This document shows positions 11,662 through 23,518 of a stretch of 64,000 bases of DNA, in pieces. This DNA comes from Capillidium heterosporum (lineage: Eukaryota; Entomophthoromycota; Entomophthoromycetes; Entomophthorales; Capillidiaceae): NCBI GenBank assembly GCA_016630905.1, contig WBMQ01000013.1, forward strand, positions 310,001 to 374,000. Direction: 5' to 3'. The position numbers and the translations under genes were made by a program. Under the pieces are notes generated by a model that saw only the letters and a list, made by a program, of their open reading frames with translations, had not been told where the DNA came from and made no database searches. Within the stretch, counting starts at the first letter, position 1. Every line of letters starts with the position of its first letter.

Positions 11662-11954
11662 TTTAGTGATAGCTAACTATATACGATTCTAAGATGAGTA
11701 TTTGCATTGAATCCAGCTACTTTTTACTTCAAATTTATTTATCCAATCATTTAGCTTTATTTTTTTAGCAATTTGTAGCCACCATTGGTTGATTTTTAAC
11801 CAATGGGAGTAGGATTCTTTGTTTAGCGTCACAATCAAATGGAAAAACCAGTTTGCAAGGACAACATCTCCTAATTAGCAATCTAAAGTAGTTGAAACTT
11901 AGAGCACGGTATTACAGCCAAATCAAAGCGCGCTGTTAGAGGTATCAATAAGGG

Positions 11955-11960
11955 TATAAA
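11955..11960 (+). promoter_or_regulatory. TATA-like box upstream of the gene at 12045
   Basis: TATAAA in the context AGGGTATAAAGC, about 85 bp before the ATG. This is a typical distance for a yeast TATA element; no other support. Confidence 0.35.
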
Positions 11961-12044
11961 GCAACTCAACTTTCCCAACACTACATAGAAGCTAGCACCA
12001 AGGCACCTACAATAGTATAGTTTAATTCGAAAGCGATATAGGAC

Positions 12045-12986
12045 ATGAATCTACCAGCCCAAAAAGTACAGGTTCAGCCAATCGACCGCCCTACTACTCC
12101 TTCACCCTTAACCAATGTGATAAACCAGCTTTACCTCAATCAGCACAACTTGGTAATTAGAAGCATATTGCTTTCATTTTCCACCGCCTTTCACCTACTA
12201 CCATCCCCAGTTCAGACTTGGTTCCAACTGACATTCAACCGCATATTTGCAAGGATCTACGACTATGACACTAAGAACAGCTTCAAAAATCCTTACTACA
12301 AGGCAATCGCTCCTTACCACATATACCCATCCACCATATACACCTTGAAGCACATCATCGGAGCCGGTATTTTAGTCTTGGTATCGAAAAAGCGACCTCA
12401 AATCTTGGTACCACTAGTTACACTCCTGTACCCAACGATATGTACGAGTCTAAGTATGGTAACTAAAGCTACCAGTCCAAGTCAAGGAAAGTTGGCTGCT
12501 TTATTGGACAGCCATTGCTACCTTCCAGCTACTTACCAAATTCGGAATTAGTTCGGAAAACTAGGCGATGGAGTTGGATCCAGATAGTTGTTTCAATTCT
12601 AGCTATGCATCCCCATATAGATCTGAAGAGTAAGCTGTTGAAGTGGATCAACTATGTTACCGAAGCGCGACAATGTAAATCCCAGTAAAAGCAATATCAA
12701 CGGTACAGTAGGACGCGATGACAAAGTAGATAGTAAGGCTATAATTAAAATTGTTGAAAAGGAACAAACCGATGGAATCGAACCTCAAAGTTTGGAGAAG
12801 AGAGATTCAAGCATCGATAGCGGACCTACCGACAATTGGCCAGGACTTGTGCCTATACACAGGGATGAAGAAGTTGGTTCAGGTTACGAGGACGAAGATA
12901 AAGATATGGATTTAGAATTGGATGTGGATGAAGATAGGAGCGTCGAAGAGAATGTCGAAGAAGATACTAACGTTTGGCATCAATAA
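12045..12986 (+). CDS. predicted membrane protein, possibly TB2/DP1/HVA22-like
   Basis: Proposed exons 12045-12458, 12512-12674, 12709-12986 (introns 53 and 34 nt, GTAACT/CAG and GTAAAT/CAG), 284 residues. Exon 1 encodes a hydrophilic start, helix IIGAGILVLVSK and PQILVPLVTLLYPTICTSL; the LLYP-TxxS element recalls the LxYP-xYxS motif of TB2/DP1/HVA22 (Yop1/REEP) ER-shaping proteins. Exon 2 gives RRWSWIQIVVSILA; exon 3 is very acidic (EDEDKDMDLELDVDEDR). The splice model keeps all three pieces in frame and removes intervening stops, which is its main support. Without splicing, exon 1 alone is a 168-codon frame. Family assignment is weak. Confidence 0.4.
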
Positions 12987-13123
12987 ATATAGAAAAGTAA
13001 ACAATCGATCTCATACTTAAAATAATAAGTTCATAATATTTTAATACTAATTACTAAATACACTTTTCATTCGTCTACGTTGAATAAATATATCTCAAAA
13101 CCCATTAATTTTAGCCTAAAGTT

Positions 13124-14203
<1,080 letters not shown>

Positions 14204-15277
14204 AGCTTGTTGAAATAAAAAAGTTGGAGTTGAAGCTTAGGGTATCTAAAAGATGATTCAAAAAAGTAATTTTAGGATATGTGAAATATAAACAAAGTTT
14301 ACTGTACTTTATTGAAACCCAAGTTCTAAGAAAAGATAAAGTTCTTAGTGAAGCCAACCTTTCTAAACTTTTGTAAAATGGTTTGCTTCATAAAGTTTTT
14401 GACCTTTGCCTTTTATAGAAATTTGACGTCAGATTCTATCGAGCCAATACACTCCCATTCAGATTGGGTAAGAAATTGAGTATTGAGCATTGTTTAATGG
14501 AGTTTATAAACATATTTCCATCATATGAAGCTATATTTTCCACAAAGTTAATACATAGCTTGAATTGAGTAAAAATAGTATCAATAAAACATTAATCGAT
14601 AATGGCTTTTATTAATGCTCAGAGAAATTTGGTGATTATTAAATATGTACACTAATAAACTGTATAAAACAAAGCCTTTCTATTTACCGCTGAAGTACAT
14701 TTAAATAATAAATATATTAGCGCCTTCAAACGGCTTGTTGCTAGTTGAAGTAACCTTCAAATTAATAACCAGAAAGCTGGTACGAAAAGCTTGCTTATTT
14801 CAATTGAAAATTAGTGCCATCAAACTTTATAAACTTTTTTGCTGCTAATCAAAACTTGATGAGAATCTAAAGTATATTTGTCAAACTAATATTATTAAAT
14901 AAAGAAATGGTCTATAGCATCGAGTTTACTATATTTTATATATTACTTTGTAAATCAAGTGATCTTATACCCATATCATTAATATTTCTCAATACAGTTG
15001 CTGGCTGACTCGATTTACCAAGTTTTTGTTGATATAGTAATTTCTACACTAATACTTCGAACAATTGAAAGTTGCAACTATATCTTGCTTTAGTACCTGC
15101 AATTATATTAATATAAACTTAGAGCCTTTATCCAATAGCTAATGTTGATCTAGTATTTTAACTTGAAGTATTGAAGTTGCTGTAAAATACTTATATAAGT
15201 ATAGTACACATTTCAAAATAAATTCAATACTATAAAGCTAAAAATTTATTCGAATTCCAACAATTCAATACCAATAT
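14204..15277. other. AT-rich spacer
   Basis: No frame above 60 codons and no recognisable splice-joined coding. AT-rich throughout, with multiple short poly-A/T runs. Nothing else seen. Confidence 0.6.
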
Positions 15278-15944
15278 TTATAGAGGACAGCTCGAACACC
15301 TAGAAACCCAATTATGAACGGAATGAGGTACGAAAAGTAGTTCTAATAAACAAACTCTAATCTAATCAACTTGGGGAACTGCGTTATAGCTGGGATAAGA
15401 CATATCCCATAAAATACAATATGGTTCCATTTGATGTGCTCTCTAACATTCTCTCTACATATATAATAAACAGCTACCAGCTGCAAGAAGACTTGCAGAG
15501 TGCCTCCAATCGAGATGGCAATAGCGAAAACGTTGATGCCTCGGAATCACCCATATCATACCGTCAAGTACCCATGACGGTAGACAGGATATCGAAAATT
15601 AAAGATGCCATGCCTAAGGCGTGATGTACCTTCTTATAGATGGGGTCATGACTTGGTAAGTGAAACAAGTTCCAGACACAGATCCAACTTATTAAACAGG
15701 CGTTGGCCAGGTGTATTGCGAAGAGGGGAGTTATATAGTCCTAGAATTTGGGGATGCTATGGACTACTGTAAATCGGATGCAGAGTACAGTTCCTAGTAG
15801 CCATCAGATATTGAAGTTTCCTCTGTAGATAGGGTTGTTTTACTCACACTTTGACTTGGCTGCTGACGTTGGATTTCCGCTAGTTAATCGACGTTAGTAC
15901 TATGATAGGTTAAAGTGCACTTGAACTTACATTTCTACTTCCAT
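15278..15944 (-). pseudogene. broken receptor-like (STE3-like?) gene, copy A
   Basis: On the minus strand a tiny first exon (ATG at 15944, M-E-V-E-I) ends GAAAT|GTAAGT and is followed by a CTAAC branch region and an AG. The downstream translation carries several stops. Recognisable pieces are HLANACLISWICVWNLFHLP, then YKKVHHALGMASLIFDILS and INVFAIAISIGGTLQVFLQL with HIVFYGICLIPAITQF: four apparent membrane helices. They align in order with the locus at 22.5-23.2 kb, including the first exon. The pattern (short N-terminus, HxxxN-type first loop, WNL helix end, Cys-x-x-Pro in helix 4) recalls STE3-type pheromone receptors; that assignment is an inference. A 67-codon plus-strand frame at 15421 is antisense to it. 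Confidence 0.5.
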
Positions 15945-17050
15945 CTTTACGAATTGCTCTTGAATGCCTGTACAGTATAAATTGATTAATCCTTGACTCC
16001 ATGAAATCCACCATACATCTATATATACTAATTTAACCTTTTGATTCCAAACATAAGATATATTAAGATCAATTATTTACTTATTTTGGTAATAATAAAA
16101 ACGTTTGTTTATCGATGAGCTAGTAAGATTCATAAGTATTTTAGAGAAGGAATAGTGGAATGTATGAAAATTGAAAACTACCCTTTAGGCCGCTACGCTT
16201 TAGTAAAATACAATGAATATATTTACTTTGTAGATAGGTAAGGTTTGATTTAGTGGTTGGATGGAAAACTCTGCCATGACTATAGCGTTTTATTAAAGTA
16301 GATTTTGTACTAAAATGTATATACCAACCTTATAAGGCTAGATACCATTATACCTATGAGGCTTCTAATATTAGTAGATGGATAAAGCTAATTGAAATAT
16401 GTTCTATTTGGAGCTTTTGAAAATTTGAGATAAATGTGCACTATGAGAAGCTAATAATAGGCATAGTGTCTAAAAGCCATCGGTTTTTAAAATTACTATA
16501 TTTGTATACAAAAACCAAGGATTTTTTCCTATTCCTGCCAACTTTATTATTAAAAGTCCTATCTAATGCAATTTTCTATAACATATATATACTAATATAG
16601 CTTGAAGCGCTTCATAGTAGCCATTTTCCTATCAAAGTATCGTATCCAAGGATAAATATAAGACAGGTTGATAAACTATAAGCTCTAAAAAAGATTAAAT
16701 TTAACAAGTATTATTTAGAAAAATTAGCGTGGATTTAAATTAGATCTAATACCAATTTTATAATATATGGTAAGGTTGAAATTATATATGTAAAACCTAA
16801 AATATAGAGTTTACTGTATTGCTAGTTTTTCCAAAATCAAATATTTATATATTGAATCCAACTACAGATAAGTTTCAATCCATTTTCATTTTTGTTCAAA
16901 TTTCCATCGTAATCCGTGCCATCAAATTTCCTATTTAGATTTAAACTAAACTTTAAAAGTAGACCATCACATCATCACTAACTACATGAAATTCGGAAAA
17001 ACCAGTTGATCAAACTTTCCAAGCTCAAAGCCATAAAAGTAACAATAAGG
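15945..17050. other. AT-rich spacer before the phosphatase gene
   Basis: No coding frame supported. Contains long A/T-rich runs. The last 100 bp are the presumed promoter/5' leader of the gene at 17051; no clear TATA box. Confidence 0.5.
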
Positions 17051-19986
17051 ATGTCCAGCCAACTAGCAATCTACGTCCGCAACACCCCACGACGTGAGAT
17101 AAGTTTGGTAGCCTACAACCTATCCAAAACTACAACGACCGACTACACCTTAACTATTAGCTTAGCTTCCCCCAATCAACTCCAGTACAACTTGACCAGC
17201 ACCTTTGACAAATCCAATTGGAAGTTTATCAACTACTGTTCGGGCTATGTGGGTAACATAACTATAGACAACGACACTTTTTTGGTCTTGGTGTTGGACA
17301 AGTTCAAGATCAATAAGAACATCTTCAAGTTGAGTAGGGTAGGATTTCTAAGTTTAACTGGCAGCAGGTTCGACAAGTACTTCATCAGCCGGGAAGAGCA
17401 AGATGAAGATGAAGAGGGATACTACTACGACAACAATAAGCCGACAAATAACAATTACAACGAATTTGAAGATGAGGAAACGAAATTACCCTTCTCCGAT
17501 CTACAGACGTTCTTTTCGAGCCAGCATTTCTACTTTTCAAGCAATATAGATTTGACCTTGACTTTGAAGCAGACGCTAGCCAACTCCACTTTACAAACCT
17601 TTAAACCCAACATTGAATTCCTGTACAACTACAGTATGCTGAAGGCGCAACTCCAATTTTTGAAGACACTGTCTAAAGAACTCCAGAATTACTTTTTGAA
17701 AAGCGGGTTACTGACATGCTTAGTCCAAGGGTACTTCAACACGTTTGTCAGTTCGGAAGATATAAATGCAAGTATATTTTCTAGAGTTGGATGGAGGCGT
17801 TCTGGTACTTTGTTTGTATATCATTTATTTACTTTATTGTTTTAAAAAGGTACTAGGTTCCACACCCGAGGTATCGACGACAGTGGGTATGTAGCCAACT
17901 TTGTAGAAACCGAGTTGCAACTGGAGACCGAACAGATAGGTTTTAGTTATGTAGTACTGCGAGGTTCAGTTCCTCTGTTCTGGACGCAGCAAGGGCAGCA
18001 GCTGTTAGGCCATTCGTTACAGTTCAATCGAAGTTTGGAGTCAGGATTGACAGCGACTACTAAGCATTTCAATTCTTTGGAGAAAAAGTACAACCTCGTA
18101 GTTGGACTGAGTTTATTAGGTCAAAAGTACGGTAGTGATGAAGCGCTATTGAATTCCAAGTTCCAGGAGGTGGTCGACCAAGCGAACACCAAGTTCCAAC
18201 TGCTGCAGTTCGATTATCACAGTATAGTCAAATCGAGTGGTTACTACGAGGTGGAGAGCTTTGTTAAAGGGCTACGAAACTTTGATGGGTTCCTGTACTC
18301 GAAGGTCAACGACACCGTGCTTTTCGAACAGGAAGTCGTCTATAGGGTGAACTGTTTAGATTGCTTAGATCGAACCAATATCGTACAAGGGCTGATCTTT
18401 GGTAACGTCGTTAGTAACTTGGTCCGCAACGTCGTGTTGAACTTACCATCCCAGCAGTACTTTCAAACTCAATTGAATTTGGAAGTAGAGCGCAACGGTA
18501 ATCAGGTCTCACTGATATATGCCGGTACGCAAGCTTTGCAGTCAGGAGTCGCCACCCAAGGAAAATCCAACTTTTTAAATAAGCTGGTAGATGCCTCCAA
18601 ATCGGTCAACCGATTGCTACAACACCATTTCTTGGACTCCAACAAGTTGGAAGTTATTGATAGGGTCACCAATCGAGGCAAGTTTAACCTACCAATCGTC
18701 CTAAGTAATATCGAGGATTCTGGCGATGAGAGTGACGATGATGTAAGCTACAGGTCCAATTTGATAAGTATAGACAAACTAAATATACACTGTGGTACAT
18801 TCAACGTCAATGGGAGAATTCCATCAGGGAAATCGTTGAAGGAGTGGTTAGTTCCTGAACTCGGTAAATTTTCAAAGCTTTGTAAAGTTGTTAACACCGC
18901 TTCTAGGTATGGACCTACCTGACGTATACGCCTTAGCCTTCCAAGAGATTGTAGCCCTGACTCCCTCCCAGATCCTTTCTGCTGACTTGGAGCGTACTCG
19001 CATGTGGCAGCAGCAACTGGAGTCTGATCTAGCTCAACTCTCTGCAAAGACGGACCGATCCTACGTCCTAATAACTTTGGAGCAGCTGGTAGGTATATGT
19101 CTCTTTGTCTTCGTCGATCGAAAGCTTTTACCCTATCTCAACAAAGTTGACCAGTGCATCAAGAAGACGGGATTACGAGGTATGGCCGGCAATAAAGGAG
19201 CAGTTGCCATCCGCTTCAACTTGGATCGAATTCCCCCTCTGTTTCGTGGCCTGTCACTTTGCCTCTGGTCAATCTAAGCTGCAGGACCGTAACAACGACT
19301 ACTTTACCGTACACCAAGGCCTCAACTTCAATAAGTTCGGAGGCTTAGACCGACAAGAGAATGTCATTTACATTGGCGATTTTAACTACCGCATTGACAA
19401 AAGTTTGGAGGCCTGCAAGCTGCTGTGCCGACAGAACAACTTGAAGCATCTGTACGAGTTTGACCAGCTCAACCTGTCAAGATCTCAGAATTTGGCCTTC
19501 CAAGGGTTTGACGAAGGCCCAATTACCTTCCCACCTACCTACAAGTACGACGTCGGAACTGACATCTACGACACCAGTGAGAAGCAGCGCATACCTGCTT
19601 GGACTGATCGTGTACTCTTTAGAGGGGATATGATTAACCAGGTGTATTATACCCATAGGTTGGTCTACGAGTCTGACCATAGACCGGTGGTGGCTGGATT
19701 TCAGATCTGCCTAGACGCTAAGAGTACAGTTCCTAGGAGAAGAGGTGAATCGAAGAAGTGGTGGTTGGAAGGTTGGTATACGCCAGTTAACGATAACAAG
19801 GTGGAAACTTTAATCTTTACTGATGAAGCAGATGAAGAGGATGTCTTGGCGACGTTGGAGACATCATTTTGGGAACCGGAAATCAATACCAACCCCTTTA
19901 AACAGCGCGGTTTGGATAAGTTTTTGGAACGGAACGGATACAGCGGTGCTAGAAGTGGCAGTAAGGATTGGAAACGTGGGTACTGA
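17051..19986 (+). CDS. synaptojanin-type polyphosphoinositide phosphatase (Inp51/52/53 family), one +1 frame offset
   Basis: Sac1 domain plus inositol 5-phosphatase domain; dephosphorylates PI(4,5)P2 and related lipids at plasma membrane and endocytic sites. Exons 17051-17804, 17850-18863, 18907-19986 (introns 45 and 43 nt); ~948 residues after skipping one base near 19233-19238. Sac1 region: SRVGWRRSGTRFHTRG, NFVETE, and catalytic RVNCLDCLDRTNIVQG, so CX5RT is intact as in Inp52/53 and unlike Inp51. 5-Phosphatase region: GTFNVNGRIPSG, LAFQEIVALTPSQI, GLRGMAGNKGAVAIRF, GDFNYRID, PAWTDRVLFRG, SDHRPVVAGF. No long proline-rich tail follows. The first ATG (17051) is used; the frame extends 15 codons upstream without ATG. 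Confidence 0.92.
19230..19242 (+). other. +1 frame offset at a C5 run in the phosphatase gene
   Basis: The first frame reads ...CGA ATT CCC CCT CTG and stops at TAA (19275-19277), 13 codons on. Skipping one base at the CCCCC run (19233-19237) gives ATT CCC CTC TGT TTC GTG, restoring IPLCFVACHFASG, the expected strand after GNKGAVAIRF in 5-phosphatases. No intron fits. A homopolymer over-call is an obvious alternative to frameshifting. Confidence 0.6.
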
Positions 19987-22540
19987 TAAGGACTTTGAAA
20001 GCAGTTACGTCAGCTTGATCGACTGAATAAATTTTTTGATCAGGTTACTAAAACCCTTGATCTTTTGTTATAGCGATTAGTCTATTGATCTGTTGATGTT
20101 ATCTGCGATAAACCCAACTATTACTTGGGATTTTACAATGTAAAAACCACATTCAAAGTTTCAGGTTTAAATTGCTCTAGTTCAAATCAAATCTTGTAGT
20201 CAACTGGAGAATCTGAACCAAAGTACCTGTAAAAGAGTACTTGAGGGCTGCAAAGTGACTTGACCTTCATGTGTAAGATACTATATCTTCAAATTGGGAA
20301 GCAAAGTTCTTGCTCGATTTAGAGTGCTTGACGAGTGACAACCTAAAAGACAGAGGAAAGTATAAGTGAACACTACTGCAAAATAAAACTAATACTACTG
20401 TAAATCCTGTCAAAAATACGACTGCAGAGCTTGGTCTATAGCATGGTTTTATCATTCTACTAGTGGAGCATTTGAGATCTAAATATATGTACCTGATGCT
20501 TTATTGATTGAAATCTAACTTTGTGATGGATTCGAAAACCATAAATATCAATCTACACCAGTAGCATTTGACCCTTTACACTTATACTCACATCTGCACG
20601 ATAAAACTTGAACTAGCATGTTTTGATGGGCTTTGTTCAAAACTCATGTTCTGTATCTATCAAACTGTGTATTGCTGTTTATAAATAGCCCTTTAGCTGG
20701 ATTATCTGTCTTATCCAACTATTATAGCTCTATAAGGATTTAGTACGTCCAGTTGGCATCTACCAACGAACACCTAAACCTCAAAGCCCTATCAGTACCG
20801 TATCATTAAACTGTTTTGATAAATATTCTCAAATAAGTTTGGCTCATCCTTTACGGGACTACCCTGGTCAACTTTGTTCAACACTTTGAGTTGTAAATTG
20901 AATTTAAAGGCTATGGATAAAGTTGATCGATATAGTAAAGCTTTTGGCTAAAAGAAGGCTAGGACTACTAGCTGGCGTAAAAAACAATATACGCTTGTAT
21001 AGTGATAAAGGTCTTCAAAGCTCTATAGATAAGTCTTAGCAAAAGGTATTCAAATTTGCCAACCCAATGCATTATTCTAAAAATAGTGCAAATGAGTAAT
21101 GACAATGATAGTAGGTAAATCGTATAAATAGTCGTTAAAAGCCAATTTTAAACTTTATTAATCATGTAAGCGATATCTGTAGTAGTACTGTACTTCTCGC
21201 TGATCTGTGCCTTCCATTTACTAAGTCAAAGATAAATTCCCAATCAACTAGGGTTCAACCTCGGTTCTAGTGACCCAGAAGTTGCTAACTTGAGTAAGCA
21301 GTCCTAGGCTCTTCAGGTTGCTAAGCCTGAGATATAAACCGTGATCACTTTCTACCTAATCTAGCCGGTTTATTGAGATGTACTTTAACCAAGCGTAGTA
21401 ATAATATTACAGAATATCGTATGTCAGCTTGTAAAGTAGTTAGTTTCAGACATAATCTCCATGTTCCAATTACCACTTAGATTGACTGCAGGGATAGTGA
21501 ATATCACAACATTCAATTTTTCTACAACCAAAAATGCAACGCCAAGTTAGTAATGTTTTGTAATTCGGAAAGAGCCTTATCGAAGCTGTGAAGCTTGCGG
21601 CAAGGATTAAGAAATATGCTACAGAACAAAAGGCTATAGCTGCTCAGAAATGTAAAAAGTAGAAGATTGAGAAAGAGCAGTCGTATAGATAAAGCAAATG
21701 AGGGAAAATCTTCCAACAAGGTGCAACAGCTCACTCCTAAGCCCTCAACTATTTTTATTGTAAACTAAACACCAGATGACTTCAATATGTAATATATTGA
21801 TTACATACTCTTATTTTGAAGTTTATAATTCGAATCGTAGTTTTCTATTTTTTAATTCTAGGTCTGTACGAGTCTAACTTCATTAGATCCCAGCTATGTA
21901 CTCAATGCTAAATAATGTGCTTTCTCTATTCAAACCTTCATAAGGTAAATAGCAACGGTAGCATTATACACAACTGGGCAGTCGAATCTATCATGAAATC
22001 AGAAATCCAGTAAATGGAAAAGGTAGTTGTCGAAGTTTAGCTTTGTCAACGCTAGTACATCCACCTCCTAAATTTGATCGAGGTACAAGTCAGTTGATGG
22101 GAAATAGTGCTGTGTAACAGAGGCAAGAAGCTTGAATGAGTGGTAGCTAACAAAAATATAAAGTGGGAAATACTATCAAGTCCAATATTAAAAAACGACT
22201 ACTTTTAAGGTAGGATTGTTGAAGAAGCTCTTTTAACAGAGTAACTAGGGTAAGTATCATCAACACGATGTATATAGCCATCAATATAAATGGTTTGAAG
22301 CTGGTTTACACTTTGATAAAAACATTTTCATCTATAGAAAAAGGCACAGCAGCTGTTATGGAACTTTTAATATATAAACAAGCTCCAATATTTTTAAAAA
22401 TAATTTTTTCTATACGCTTGTCTTCTATTTTTTATCAAAACTCTCCTTAGAAAGCTATGTAACATAAAATTTTATTAAAATGCACTTTACTACTACTTAC
22501 AACTAGCCCCCTCGTTTACTTTCCCTAGTATCAAGATTTG
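19987..22540. other. 2.5-kb spacer
   Basis: No supported gene. Short hydrophobic minus-strand frames at 20267-20455 and 21522-21734 lack any conserved feature or splice partners. I see no tRNA or rRNA. Confidence 0.5.
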
Positions 22541-23200
22541 TTAAGGACTGCCCTCGTTGCTAAAATGCCGATGACAACTGGAATAACTCATGAGAAAGTA
22601 TTCCAATAGAGTGTAATCTCCATATTGATTAAAATGAGGAGACGAATTATAGCTGATATCAAACAGCCCTCCGAAGACAGCGCGGTTATTTAAGATATAA
22701 TCACAAATCCTATCTCTACGTACGTAGTACGCCATCAATATCTGAGTGATGACTTGTACAGTATCACCTACCGGTATAGTGATGATGAATACACTGATGC
22801 CTTGAAACTGCTCGTATCAAGCCGTTGGATAGCTCAGGAAATTTGATAGGATGCCAGAGACTAAGGATGTGTGATCCTAAGGAACGATGTATCATCTTGT
22901 AGATGAGGCCATGTAAAGGTGAGTGAAAGAGATTCCAGATACAAATCCAGCTCAAGAGGCAGATTTTGGCAAGGTGCACGACGAACATGAGGATCATATT
23001 ACCCAAAATTTGGAAATGCCATGCCCGCTGTAAACAAAATTGATAGGATTCTATCAATTAACTACCAGATGCTAAAATTCTCTTTATAGAGGGAGTTGTT
23101 GATAATGACTAGTTTGGATTCGGTGGTGTGCTGGATTGGTTCGCCAGTAAAGAAGATAATGCTTTAAATTTTTATACTGAACTTACATTTCTATGTTCAT
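22541..23200 (-). pseudogene. broken receptor-like (STE3-like?) gene, copy B
   Basis: Paralogue of the locus at 15.3-15.9 kb with the same design: a tiny first exon (ATG at 23200, M-N-I-E-I) ending GAAAT|GTAAGT, then WHFQILGNMILMFVVHLA, KICLLSWICIWNLFHSP, YKMIHRSLG, and in another frame ISVFIITIPVGDTVQVITQI and LMAYYVRRDRICDYIL. Aligning the two copies at DNA level shows at least two one-base length differences, so neither keeps one frame throughout, although short introns could hide some breaks. The AWHxQxxN and WNLF elements resemble the start of STE3-type seven-helix receptors. Function is inferred only from this pattern. Confidence 0.5.
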
Positions 23201-23518
23201 TTTTGGGATAGTTTGCTTTCGATATTAGTTTTTCGATCAAAGAACCATCATCAAATTTAGACCAAAGTGATAAAATTAATTTCAGTTTGGCCAAGCAAGG
23301 TCAGGTTGGTATTTACGTAGTTTCCATGTAAATTGAGTTATCAAGATACTACCACCGCTGTTGAGAAGTTGATAGTTTGGATTCCCAAGTTCAAAGTTTG
23401 GATCCCAGCCATTAGAAATCCAATAAAGCTAGCAATAACCTAATTGGTTGTTCAAAATCGATAAGTTTAGGAATCCAGGCTTGAGAAATGCAGGCACAAA
23501 TTGTAAAGGGATCTTTAG

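Noticed and set aside
15421-15624. 67-codon plus-strand ATG frame
   Set aside because: It is antisense to the receptor-like relic, whose minus-strand sequence aligns with the 22.5-kb copy; the plus-strand frame has no matching partner there.
18864-18906. Apparent frame break in the phosphatase near LVPELG
   Set aside because: A clean 43-nt intron joins PELG to MDLPDVYALAFQEI.
20267-20455. 62-codon hydrophobic minus-strand frame
   Set aside because: No conserved feature, no clear splice partners, and similar frames arise by chance in AT-rich DNA.
21240-21310. GGTTCAACCTCG resembling a tRNA B box
   Set aside because: No matching A box or cloverleaf could be built around it.
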